In this document: in pieces, positions 45,708-54,892 of the stretch | How the letters are laid out: each line of letters begins with the position of its first letter | Numbering within the stretch: position 1 is the stretch's first letter | NCBI GenBank assembly: GCA_001600615.1 | Contig: BCKK01000007.1 | Location: forward strand, 62,001 to 126,000 | Length of the DNA: 64,000 nt | Direction: 5' to 3' | DNA from: Dioszegia crocea | Lineage: Eukaryota > Basidiomycota > Tremellomycetes > Tremellales > Bulleribasidiaceae | Position numbers and translations under genes: made by a program | The notes under the pieces: model-generated | The model's input: the letters and a program-made list of their open reading frames with translations, nothing else | Database searches by the model: none | What the model was told of the DNA's origin: nothing

Positions 45708-45917
45708 GTGGGCAAGGCTGTAGAAGAGACGAGAGCAAAGGGTGGGCAGAGTCCGAGAATTTCGAGACTGAGTTTGCGCCCTGGGGTTTGAGCGGGGGCG
45801 TTCAGTTCAGGCTGGCGAGCCTGCAAGTCTGGGACCAGCTAGTTAAGCGTTGTACAACACATTCATAGGTTACAGTATTATCTAGATGTCACATTTCTGG
45901 CACAGGCGTCGTTGTCG

Positions 45918-47154
45918 CTACTTGGCATATCGATCACTGCAACATCAGCGCTCTGTTGTCCAACACACGCAGATTAGCCTGACTAACCTCTTCATAGCCG
46001 CTCTTCGATCCAGCATAGCTTCCGCCACTCTGCCCTCTTTTCTAGCCTTCTTGACATCCTTACGGTCTTTATCCGAAACGACGCTCCGTCCAGCTCCCCA
46101 AGTCTGAGCATCTCGACTGAGGAACATCAGCACCATCCCTTCTCTATCATCCGGTATATTCACTCACTTTCGCTTCATCTCATCTTCCAAACTTCCAGCT
46201 TTCGCACCCCCATCCAACATTCTTCTTAACTTCCCGTCCCCATCTCCCGTATCTGCCTTATCCAACCGTGCCCTAAGCACAGATTCCCTCTGACACTTTA
46301 TCCTCAATCCTTCTGACTCTCCGGGTTTATCCGCATCTGCCCTTAATTCCACTTTCGCGCCCAAACCACCAGCTGACGAGGCCGATAAGAAGGTCAGCGA
46401 GTTGGTTTTGAGGTATAGCGTGGGGAATGTGGATGAGGATGATGAGGGGGTGAGAAGTGGAACGAAGGCTTCGAGAGGTCCTCGGGAGGGTGTTGTGGCT
46501 GATAATACGCCCGAAGGAGGGGCTGTTAAGAATGTTCCACTGAGTCATCAGCCTCTGTGGGGAATAGGCGGAAGGACTCACGTGCTCGTACGCAAACTTA
46601 TGACGTCTTCACTGCCGCTTAATCTGCTTATTACCCAGACGGTGTTTACGTCTGTTGGTTCGAGACTTGAGATAATCTCCGATGTGGATAACTCTAGGTG
46701 ACCTTCAGGCGCTTGCGGCAGGTCGATTGGTGCGGCGTACACTTTTTGGGCCTGAGGATGCCACTATTTGAATTTTGTCAGCACTTTCCCCTGCCGAGGC
46801 TTGCCATGGTGATCTTGAGAATGATACCCGAGAGTGACTTACAGCTAGGCAAGTCAGAGGCTCGGTAGGCAAGATGATATAGCTCGGTCCATTTATTTCG
46901 AGGATATCTTCGGGAAATACCCAACCTTGGTAAAGATCAGCCTCAACCCCAGCAGCTGCAAGGAGTGGTTCTTCTGGTGATGCCAGTCTGGAATTGCAGC
47001 AGACGAAAATTGTTGAGTCGCCAGAGGCAAAAGACGCACCTCTCGGATCTCCAGCAGCCATCAATGCCAAATCGTCCGTCCCATCCTCGACCTCCTTGTG
47101 CGTCCTCTTCTTCTTTTTAGGCTTTTCGCCTTTGAATGAAAGCTTGCTGGGCAT
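45918..47154 (-). CDS. FRG1: FRG1-like RNA-processing factor
   Basis: A nuclear/nucleolar protein associated with pre-mRNA splicing and actin bundling in animals. The start MPSKLSFKGEKPKKKKRTHK is the usual Lys-rich N-terminus. Exons join to LYQGWVFPEDILEINGPSYI, ILPTEPLTCLAWHPQAQKVY, TDVNTVWVISRLSGSED, then the beta-trefoil (fascin-like) part with TFPTLYLKTNSLTFLSASSA and GLRIKCQRESVLRARL. The C-terminus is DRKDVKKARKEGRVAEAMLD, RRAAMKSDRYAK, closely matching the DSKxLKKARKxGxLHExLLDRRxxxKxDRYxK end of the family. The last intron (donor gttagt) is needed to reach SDRYAK. Confidence 0.9.
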
Positions 47155-47406
47155 CTTATGGGATGTAAGGCAGGTAGTTTCAGGCCTAAAGTCGGATGTT
47201 TGTGAAAGAGGTGTGGTGATGTTCGCACACTCACAATTGAGGCACAATATTTGGCTGAGCTAAATGGGGGGCATAAACACATTCCTCATACTCCTTTGCC
47301 CGCCCAGAGCTATAGACAAGTCTACTATCCATACATCTACCTCGTTACTTGACCACATCATCTGAAAGCTCAGCGCATTCACCAAGCGCCCGACGTCATA
47401 TCAAAA
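47155..47406. promoter_or_regulatory. bidirectional promoter, FRG1/SRP14
   Basis: 252 bp lie between the two divergent start codons, both belonging to RNA-handling genes. No TATA box seen. Confidence 0.5.
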
Positions 47407-48310
47407 ATGCCGACAGAACTTGTATCCCAGGACGAAGTGAGCCGAACGGCCCATCGACAAGAGGAATTTCAAACTGATGAGACCAGTTCCTCACCCGTCT
47501 TACTCAATGCTTCGCTGAACCATCTACAAAAGGCAGTATATGGTTGACGCATAAGCGATGTGAGCTACGTCTCGACTGAAAGCCATTGCAGGTAGTGGAT
47601 TGAGCTGATCAACTTCAGATGTCCATGGTCAAGCCGACAAGATGGACCTGGACGACGCGAGTGGATCAGAGTTTGATGTCTTGCTACGATGTGTGCAGAA
47701 AGAGGGGTCAAAGTTTTCGACTAGAGTATGTCTTCTCCCGCTCGGATCTGTAAAATTCCGGATACCAAAAGACATTGTGCTAATTGCCTAGATACCCTCA
47801 TCCACCCTCCCCACATTTCACGCACGATACGGCTCGCTTCTGAAAGCATCGATGGCGCCGCAAATGCGGAAGAGGGATAAGAAGAAGGAGAAGGCCAAGA
47901 CTGAGGCGGCGGCGAAGAAGCGGAAAGAGCTGTTTGTGGATGTTAAGCTTGTTGGGGAGAAGGGGAAACGGGGAGCTGGGAGACGGCAGAGGGTGAGTCT
48001 CGAGTCTGTATTTTGGTTCCGGCGCTTGGGCTTCGGTGATACGACCTTCTGACTTTGGGCATGGGGGAGGTGTATAAGGCGATCCAACTCGAGGGATCTG
48101 GTGAGCATGGAGGGACCGGGTCTGAGACTGATATTTCGACCACGATGGATTGGCGGAAAGGCGAATTCAAAAATCACATCCAGGGTCACAGCTGACTCCA
48201 TACAGCAACGGAAAGTTCAAGCTCAATTGAAGAAAGAGGCAGAGAGAGAACGGGTGGAATTACGGGCGGAAGCGCAGGGTGGGAAGAGTGGGGCTGCAGG
48301 GACGATATGA
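47407..48310 (+). CDS. SRP14: signal recognition particle 14-kDa subunit
   Basis: Forms the SRP9/14 (or SRP14 homodimer) Alu-domain complex that pauses translation while SRP docks at the ER. Five exons give about 170 residues. Starts MPTELVSQDE, then FLTRLTQCFAEPSTKGSIWL, THKRYVHGQADKMDLDD, FDVLLRCVQKEGSKFSTRI, and TFHARYGSLLKASMAPQMRK, ending in the Lys-rich RDKKKEKAKTEAAAKKRKEL. The FLTxLTxxF ... GSxxxTxKR ... YGxLLKAxM pattern is diagnostic. The C-terminal exon (QAQLKKEAERERVELRAEAQ) is an added helix. The intron before it is about 210 nt. Confidence 0.92.
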
Positions 48311-49270
48311 TGCGGCCATCGCAATTTCGGTATGCGGTTGCTGGAGCATCGGGATCTTGGCGATGCAGTCAGGAATGGCATGTGAGGAGCTTAGTCAACT
48401 TGGGACTCCATGGCGACTGTGGATTGACGAAAAGGATGACTGATCTAGGTATGACGGGCATTGCGAATAGCGAGCCCGTCTGTTTCCCTTCGAGGGATCT
48501 TACCGCTACGACCTCATACAGTACTGACAGAGGAACATAACATCGTTCAAGTGGGCTTCCTGCTGATAAAGCTGATCCACGTTCTGGGCCTCGGGCAACA
48601 CGACCACCGGCACCCTCATCAGTGCCACTGCTAATATAATACCTGACTTCCTCACCCGGATCTCCTCACTGCAGCACTAATGAGCCACTACTGGGCTTGC
48701 TCAAAGTATTCCGCCGGTCCCTGGGCTTGGTCTGGCGTATAGCGTCCGCTCTCGTCCGCTACGCAGATGCTCAATTGGTGAAGTGCCGCAAAAGTGCCAC
48801 TTTGCGCATTGGCGGTTTCAAGCGGTTTACGGCATGTTTCAGGGATTCCTTGCTGGTGATCCTGCTGACTGTTTACACCGAGGGATGGACCATGTCAATG
48901 GGAGATTTTAACTGATTCTATTCGGATCCCTTCGTTAGAGTTCGTCACTGTTCGCCAGCCTTCGTCTCGCCCGTCTCGTCAGCATGCAGTCCGCAAACCT
49001 ATTGTGGGCCATGCGCGTAGTCGTGCATGGGACAGGTCAATACCTTCCTCGCATCCACCATAGTTTGACGTCAACAACAATAGTGCTGCGCGGAGGTTAG
49101 TGGGAAGGGGATGCGGGTAAATGAGCCCGCTCGCCCCCCTACATATACATGCGACATCGACCTTCGGCCCCATCAATCATCCACACTCCCCTTCAACGAA
49201 CCCACCTCTCTTCACCCATCAACCTACAATTAACCCTCTCCACAACCCCTAAGCCATCTCTCATCCCAAG
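48311..49270. other. intergenic region upstream of the secreted triplet
   Basis: About 960 bp with no gene I can support. The last 120 bp before 49271 are CA/CT-rich leader. An ACATATACAT element at about 49141 lies 130 bp upstream of the first secreted gene. Confidence 0.45.
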
Positions 49271-49894
49271 ATGCTCCGCCTCTCCACCTTCCTCCTCTTC
49301 CTGGCCGTTGCCATCCTGTCCGTCATCGCCGTCCCTACCCCTACAGTCGACAACTCCAATCCCTTCACATTCCGCCAAGTCACCCGTGCTGACATCGTCA
49401 ACAAGCGTCAAACTTCCCCCGTCAAACGACAGGGACCCTCCGCTGTCCCCCCTCGTCCCTTCCGCATTAGGGTCCCCACGAACTCCGAGGCGATAGATTA
49501 TGCCGGGCTGTACTTTGTCAATACCAATCTAGACGAAGTCCCCGCAGGAATCACGGCGGCGAGGATCAATGCCGAGGCAGTGACAGCGCCGGTCGCTACA
49601 ATCTACCAACTCTCTACTACTGGCGCATTGCAAGCCTCGAACGATCTCACTACGGTGGCGGTCGCAAGTGGCAATCCCGAACTCGGCGGCTTACAAGTCA
49701 TCTTCGTTACTTCGGGCGCGGGCCCCATTTTCGGATTGGCCGAGCTTACTTGCTCGGTCGGTAACGATTTGGTGCTCGCTTGTAACGATGCTGGATTAAC
49801 AGCTCGGACTGTCGGTCTCCGCCCTGACGATTTTGAAACCGCCTTGGTGTTCTCGACAAGTGGCGTCTTACCTATAGTTGTCGAGTACCTCTAA
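49271..49894 (+). CDS. secreted protein S1 of a tandem triplet, Kex2-type pro-region
   Basis: A single-exon gene of 207 residues. Signal peptide MLRLSTFLLFLAVAILSVIA, then a pro-region with FRQVTRADIVNKRQTSPVKR followed by QGPSA. The mature part starts about PPRPFRIRVPTNSEAIDYAG, continues IYQLSTTGALQASNDLTTVA, and has two Cys, LTCSVGNDLVLACND, likely disulphide bonded; it ends PIVVEYL. The alternation of short strands suggests a beta-rich fold, possibly a trefoil-like binding domain, but I do not recognise the family. A 48-nt intron (49934-49981) seems to lie 39 nt past the stop, at the same spot as in S2 and S3. Confidence 0.8.
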   Translation: MLRLSTFLLFLAVAILSVIAVPTPTVDNSNPFTFRQVTRADIVNKRQTSPVKRQGPSAVPPRPFRIRVPTNSEAIDYAGLYFVNTNLDEVPAGITAARINAEAVTAPVATIYQLSTTGALQASNDLTTVAVASGNPELGGLQVIFVTSGAGPIFGLAELTCSVGNDLVLACNDAGLTARTVGLRPDDFETALVFSTSGVLPIVVEYL

Positions 49895-51048
49895 GGATAC
49901 TATGGGGTCGGGCGGGACATGGGATAGACTTTGGTGAGCTCTGCCTGCGATCAGGCTTGTCTTCTGCGCTGACAGCCTCAGTTGCCGAGTTGGACATGAT
50001 GCATGATGGGCGGATCAGAGCTTGATATAGATTAATGAAGGTACGTTCAGTTCTTGACACGGCATGTCAGCGCAGAGCTGATATTCGCAGGAGATTTGAG
50101 CTTGGTACTTGGGTCAGAGGAGGGAGTGGGCTATACGTTTGGTCTGGTCTGGGTGTCTGGGAAGCTCGGGTATCCTTTGGAATGTGGTTGTTGATGCTAC
50201 TGGACACTGGAAATAGGGCTATCTGTATACGGTGATATCAAGGACACTACGTAGGGCATTGACTCAGGGCTATACTGCAGACAAAGATCCGTTCATGAGG
50301 CCCCTGGCAGTCTTATGGAGAGATGGAGGCAGACGTCGGGGCTGACTGGGAAGGTGCAGTAAGCCTTGAATGAATTCCCTCTTTGGGCTATTCGGGATAT
50401 GACGTAAACTCCTCATTCCTCCCCGCTCGACCCTGGAGGAAGGATTGATGAATCATGGAGGCCGACTACTTGCATATATGGTTTCGTCTCTTACATTTCC
50501 TGTCACTTCTACTGCCATAGCCGTCTCTGTACTCGATGAGGGTCTGTACATCCCGCTGCATTTCGCCAATCATGCAGCATTGAGCGTCCTCGAGCAATGT
50601 CACCGGAATCAATAAAGTTTTTAGAGCGGTACGGCATCAGATCTCAGGGTTCCGACTGGAAGCGAACAAGATCCAAACATCATCCCATCACATGGACCGC
50701 ATGTCGAATTAAGCAGGATTAAGCTCGTCCGCTTCGAAACTTTTCGAAGGTGTCCGTTCTGATACTCCCCAACCCATGGTACAAATGGACGGTCAAGCCT
50801 CTCATGCCTTTGTGTCGGCAGCGTGAACACGGAGTGGCCCGCGCCCTCCCGCGCCCCGCCTTAGCTATGTCTTCCGCCTTCGGTCCATGATGGTATGATA
50901 CGTATAGTATACCCCTTAACTGTAGCCACCCTCATCTCTTCCTCAATCTAAAGCCATACCCTGGTCTCATCCCCAGGCGAAACACATCTATCCACCGCTC
51001 TAATCCCAGTATCGCTCAACGCCCCTCTTTCGCGCGTCCTCATCCACG
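49895..51048 (+). other. spacer between S1 and S2
   Basis: Contains the S1 3' UTR with a probable intron at 49934-49981 and perhaps a second at about 50041-50090, then the S2 promoter. No separate gene. GTATAGTATAC at about 50900 is a short palindrome 145 bp before the S2 start. Confidence 0.45.
49934..49981 (+). other. probable 3' UTR intron of S1
   Basis: GTGAGCTC...GCGCTGACAGCCTCAG, with donor, branch block and acceptor. The S2 and S3 equivalents are at 51703-51752 and 53552-53599. Confidence 0.5.
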
Positions 51049-51663
51049 ATGCTTCGCCTCTCTACCATCCTTCTCTTTCTGGCCGTAGCCATCCTCTCCG
51101 TCCTCGCAGCTCCTACTCCCACTGTCGCTCTTAATAACCCCTTTGCTTTGCGTCAGGCCACACGGGCTGATATCGTCAACAAGCGCAACTCTACCCCGGT
51201 CCGCCGTCAGGGCCCCTCCCCAGTGCCCTTTGTTCCTCGTCCCTTCCGTCTCAGGGTCCCAGTGAACTCTCCCGCACAAGACTTTGCTGGGGGGTACTTC
51301 GTCAATGAAGCCGCTGGCAGCAATGGTGGCCAGACACCGTTCGCTGACACGACAACCGATAACGAGCCATCTATCTACCAACTATCGTCCACAGGCACAT
51401 TACAATCTTTGTCCGACCTTACGGTCCAAGGATTTGTCTTTGCTGAGCCGGCATCCTTCAGCACTGTTGTCTTCTTCACACCGGCTCAAGGCAACGGCTC
51501 CGGAGGATCTCCCTTAGCTTGTTCTGTCAACGCCGACTTCGTTCTCGCTTGCACTGATTCCATCCAATCAGCCCGTACGGTCGGTATCAATCCCGACGCT
51601 CAAGCAGGTGCCTTGGCCTTCACCCCAACAGGCACCTCTCCCGTTGTTGTGGAGTATCTCTAG
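51049..51663 (+). CDS. secreted protein S2 of the tandem triplet
   Basis: Intronless, 204 residues. Signal peptide MLRLSTILLFLAVAILSVLA, pro-region FALRQATRADIVNKRNSTPV then RRQGPS. The mature part has PRPFRLRVPVNSPAQDFAGG, IYQLSSTGTLQSLSDLTVQG, FVFAEPASFSTVVFFTPAQG, the Cys pair LACSVNADFVLACTD, and ends SPVVVEYL. Identical in plan to S1 and S3. The order of Cys, the VVEYL end and the pro-region are all conserved, while loops diverge. Function unknown, extracellular by prediction. A 50-nt intron follows the stop at 51703-51752. Confidence 0.82.
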   Translation: MLRLSTILLFLAVAILSVLAAPTPTVALNNPFALRQATRADIVNKRNSTPVRRQGPSPVPFVPRPFRLRVPVNSPAQDFAGGYFVNEAAGSNGGQTPFADTTTDNEPSIYQLSSTGTLQSLSDLTVQGFVFAEPASFSTVVFFTPAQGNGSGGSPLACSVNADFVLACTDSIQSARTVGINPDAQAGALAFTPTGTSPVVVEYL

Positions 51664-51702
51664 GGTGCTGCAGGGAGGGGCATAGGAGACGGCTAGATCC
51701 AG

Positions 51703-51752
51703 GTGAGCTTTGTTTGTTGTCGATCCGGGCCAGACTTTTGCTGACTTTATAG
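51703..51752 (+). other. probable 3' UTR intron of S2
   Basis: GTGAGCTTTG...TTGCTGACTTTATAG; starts 39 nt after the stop codon, as in S1. Confidence 0.5.
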
Positions 51753-52160
51753 GAGGCGTAGGTTCCAATCTGGCCTGTGGCGAGAAGACGGGCGGGTTTC
51801 AGGTGAGCGTTACTTGCAGCTGGTCGCGGTCGATTCCAGCTGACATGTCTCAGGACATTGAGGATTGCGAAGGTCTTTCGAACATATAATATGATGTGAG
51901 GTGAATCGGTAAATCTGGCTTGTACATTATTCTCAGGGCTCTCAGCTCACATTCAAGGGTATGCGGTGTTGAACAAGGACAGGAAGACTCAGAGGGACGA
52001 GCTGCGGCTGAGACTGTGGGCTGTTCTGGTAAGTTCTCTCAACTTTCCTCGTGATCTTCTGCTGATGTTTGCAGATGAAATGACGAGCGAGGGTGACCTA
52101 GGCAGCGTGGATATGAGAGGAGGCGTAATGTGGAGATTGACGGGGTACAGTGACGATACT

Positions 52161-52181
52161 GGACAATGGACACTATTCGAT
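52161..52181 (+). repeat. copy 1 of a 21-bp block conserved after S2 and S3
   Basis: Begins GGACAATGGACA and ends TATTCGAT. The second copy is at 53893-53913; the sequence around both copies is also related, so they are part of a duplicated 3' flank. Confidence 0.75.
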
Positions 52182-52713
52182 ACGGGTATGCAAAACACGG
52201 GCTTTCCAGGTCTCGGTCCTTGTCGTTTGTGTGTCTCTGGAAGGCGCCAGTCGTAGTATAGAGTACAGCGGATCATCAGTCAGGTTGCAGCCGATCTGTG
52301 CGGAGGGCAGAGATGGCGGGAGGGTCCATTGACTATGACAATTGCAGTGCGCTATACAGGCAATCTCCAAGTCTCTCCAAGAGTCCAAGTCCTCTACCCC
52401 GCTTTACCCCGCACCATGGGCTGGCGCCGATCTTACGAGATGTTACGGTACGCTGTGTGTTTATTCAGGGAACCAGGAACCGAGCAGCCTCCTGCCCGTG
52501 TATGACATGCCTCAGCTGTCGAGCTCATGAGTTCCTCAATATCCCGGTCCGAACAGCTATGTATGATATAACAGTAATATGTTCCATCCGTGAAGTCAAC
52601 CTCAGTCCTTTTTGGCCACCATGGACGATCAATGTAGATCACTCGCCGAGGCACAACAGCTGACACAGCCCAATCGATCTATCGATAGATGAGTTGGCTT
52701 CCTCCTCCGCCTC

Positions 52714-52725
52714 CTTTATATAAAG
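52714..52725 (+). promoter_or_regulatory. TATA box of S3
   Basis: CTTTATATAAAG is a perfect palindromic TATA element about 125 bp upstream of the S3 start codon, followed by a pyrimidine-rich leader. Confidence 0.5.
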
Positions 52726-52847
52726 CTGACTGTTTACCCCCTCTCTGTTTGTCTTCAGTCCATCAGTATCTCCCTCATCGCGGATCGACACACATTGATC
52801 ACACCTGCCTTCACCCACTTCGTCCCTCCATATCAGCAGCCACCACC

Positions 52848-53513
52848 ATGCTCCGCATCACAACCTTCCTCCTCTTCTTGGTCCTTGCCGTCCTGTCCGT
52901 CCTCGCTCTCCCTCCACCTACATCTGATTCAAGCGACCCCTATACCCCTATATATGACCCAGTCAAACCCTCCACACCCATACCTGACCCAGTTATTCCC
53001 CCCACCCTTAAACAAGCTACACGAGCTGAGATCGTTCAGAGGGGCAATGCCTCTCCCGTCCGCCGCCAGAGCCCCTCGGCTCTTCCCTTCGTCATTCGTC
53101 CCTTTCGCCTCCGGATCCCCACGGACTTCCCAGACCCAGACTACGCTGGCCTGTACTTCATTGGTGACACCCTCGGCAGGATTCCCGTGGCCAGGACTCC
53201 AACTGCTGGACAGGCGGCTATTTATCAAATATCCCCTACCGGCGCCTTCCAACCGGCATCCGACCTCACGATACAGGCATTCGTATTTGCGGAGGCAAAG
53301 GATAGCAATGCCCGCTTGTACACGTCGGCTATAGGCAACTCGAATGGTGGCGCTCCGTTGTCGTGCTCCGTCAACGCCAACTTGATCCTCGTCTGCACCG
53401 ATCCCAACAAGACGGGCCGCACGGTCGGTGTCAACTACCGATTTATCCAACCGACGTTGGCCTTCTCCGTTGACCCAACCGAAAGCCTTTCCCTCGTGGT
53501 GGAGTATCTCTAG
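52848..53513 (+). CDS. secreted protein S3 of the tandem triplet
   Basis: Intronless, 221 residues. Signal peptide MLRITTFLLFLVLAVLSVLA. The spacer before the pro-region has an imperfect repeat (IYDPVKPSTP, IPDPVIPPT) absent from S1 and S2. The pro-region TLKQATRAEIVQRGNASPVR then RQSPS is the closest of the three to that of CR1/CR2. The mature part has FVIRPFRLRIPTDFPDPDYA, IYQISPTGAFQPASDLTIQA, FVFAEAKDSNARLYTSAIGN, the Cys pair LSCSVNANLILVCTD and the end SLVVEYL. Function unknown. Confidence 0.82.
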   Translation: MLRITTFLLFLVLAVLSVLALPPPTSDSSDPYTPIYDPVKPSTPIPDPVIPPTLKQATRAEIVQRGNASPVRRQSPSALPFVIRPFRLRIPTDFPDPDYAGLYFIGDTLGRIPVARTPTAGQAAIYQISPTGAFQPASDLTIQAFVFAEAKDSNARLYTSAIGNSNGGAPLSCSVNANLILVCTDPNKTGRTVGVNYRFIQPTLAFSVDPTESLSLVVEYL

Positions 53514-53551
53514 GGTGGGGGAGGAATGAGCACGGGAGGTGGCTAGATTAG

Positions 53552-53599
53552 GTATGCCTTGCTTGTGGATCCGGCTCAAATCATGGCTGACTTTCCAAG
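53552..53599 (+). other. probable 3' UTR intron of S3
   Basis: GTATGCCTTG...GGCTGACTTTCCAAG; starts 38 nt after the stop codon. Confidence 0.45.
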
Positions 53600-53892
53600 A
53601 GGTGGAGGTTTCATCGTGGACGGTGGAGAGAGAATCGGAAGGTTTCATGTGGAATTCAATTGTAGCTGGTCCGATAGAATCACGCTGACAGCTTATAGGA
53701 CATTGAGCATTGTGGGACATTTTCGGGGCTTTGAGTAACCAATGGGGTGCATCAGTAAGTCTGAGTCATGTATTATTAGCAGCGCACTAAGCTGACCTTT
53801 AGGGAATTGGAGAGACTTGAAAGAGGAAGGGAAGGGTCAGGTGGCTAAGGCTTCCGCTGAAGGTGGAGGATAACGGGTACAGCCACGAATTT

Positions 53893-53913
53893 GGACAATG
53901 GACACTATTCGAT
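53893..53913 (+). repeat. copy 2 of the 21-bp block after S3
   Basis: Exact match to 52161-52181, about 380 bp after the S3 stop (the S2 copy is about 500 bp after its stop). Confidence 0.75.
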
Positions 53914-54892
53914 TTTTGTAGGGGGTATGTATACACGGCCTTTTCAGGTCTTCCTCGTCATGCATCTCTGACAGGCGCCACTTGTAAGACTGGGCCACTG
54001 TTAATTAGCCTGGTGCTGATCTGAGCGGAGCGAGGGGATGGAGGGTCCTGGGTATGGCGACACAGCGCGAGATAAGGAGCACACAGTCCCAAACTTTCCT
54101 TGCAAGCCCGAATCCCATCTGTCGTATCAGACCGTTGTCCAAGGGGTGTTCACCCGCTCCCTCTGCACAGCACGCAAGGCGCAGATGGTAAACAACAAGG
54201 GCCCTTATCGGGTTTCATAAACTTCCCATTCCGATCGGATAAGGGTCATGCCGTAATGGGCCATGCTCTGGATCACAGCCTCCCAACAACACCGTATCTG
54301 CACACAATACATATAAGATCGCGTCTGTATGACAGATGTAGAGACGCGCCCCCTCTCAGCGATCACATCGACACCGCTACCGACAATTTGTGCATAAGCA
54401 ATTGATTTCTGGCAGTCGACCGATCCCAGTCATCTACCCCGCTTTACCCCGGCCACGCCACCTCACACCACCCATCACGACGAAAGGGACCCGAAAGAGT
54501 AACAACTGTACCCTGTCTCAGCCTTGTCTCTCATACACACTTAGCACTTGGTCCTCGTGCTCCTCCCTTATCGTCGGCTAAGCGTCCAATCAACAGCCGT
54601 TCGACCCGCTGCGCAGCGATCAGCTGGTACACAGCTCGCCACCCCATCACACGTCACTCTCGGGTCCAGACCCAAACCCAGTGGAGTTGACGCGATCGAG
54701 CGCGGGGCAGCTGGTCATCGCGTCTTTCCCACGAGCTAGTCAACTCCACCGGCACCGGATCAGTCTCGAGTCAACACCCATCACCCGGTCAATCCCGCTA
54801 CCGGCCGATCCCCCTTCTTTCCCTCCTTTCAGCTCTTCCCCATCACCCCACATTTCCCTCGCCTTTCCTTTGCTTTACTTCCATCTATCAAT

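Larger units (their letters stand above)
51664..52847 (+). other. S2 3' flank and S3 promoter
   Basis: Carries several intron-like intervals after S2 and a block at 52161-52181 (starting GGACAATGGACA) that recurs exactly at 53893-53913 after S3. Nearer 52848 there is a TATA box, listed separately. No further gene seen. Confidence 0.5.
53514..54892 (+). other. S3 3' flank and ATG1 promoter
   Basis: Shows a 3' UTR intron at 53552-53599, further intron-like intervals, the second copy of the 21-bp block, and then the ATG1 promoter and CT-rich leader. Fragments of open frame are not supported as genes. Confidence 0.5.
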
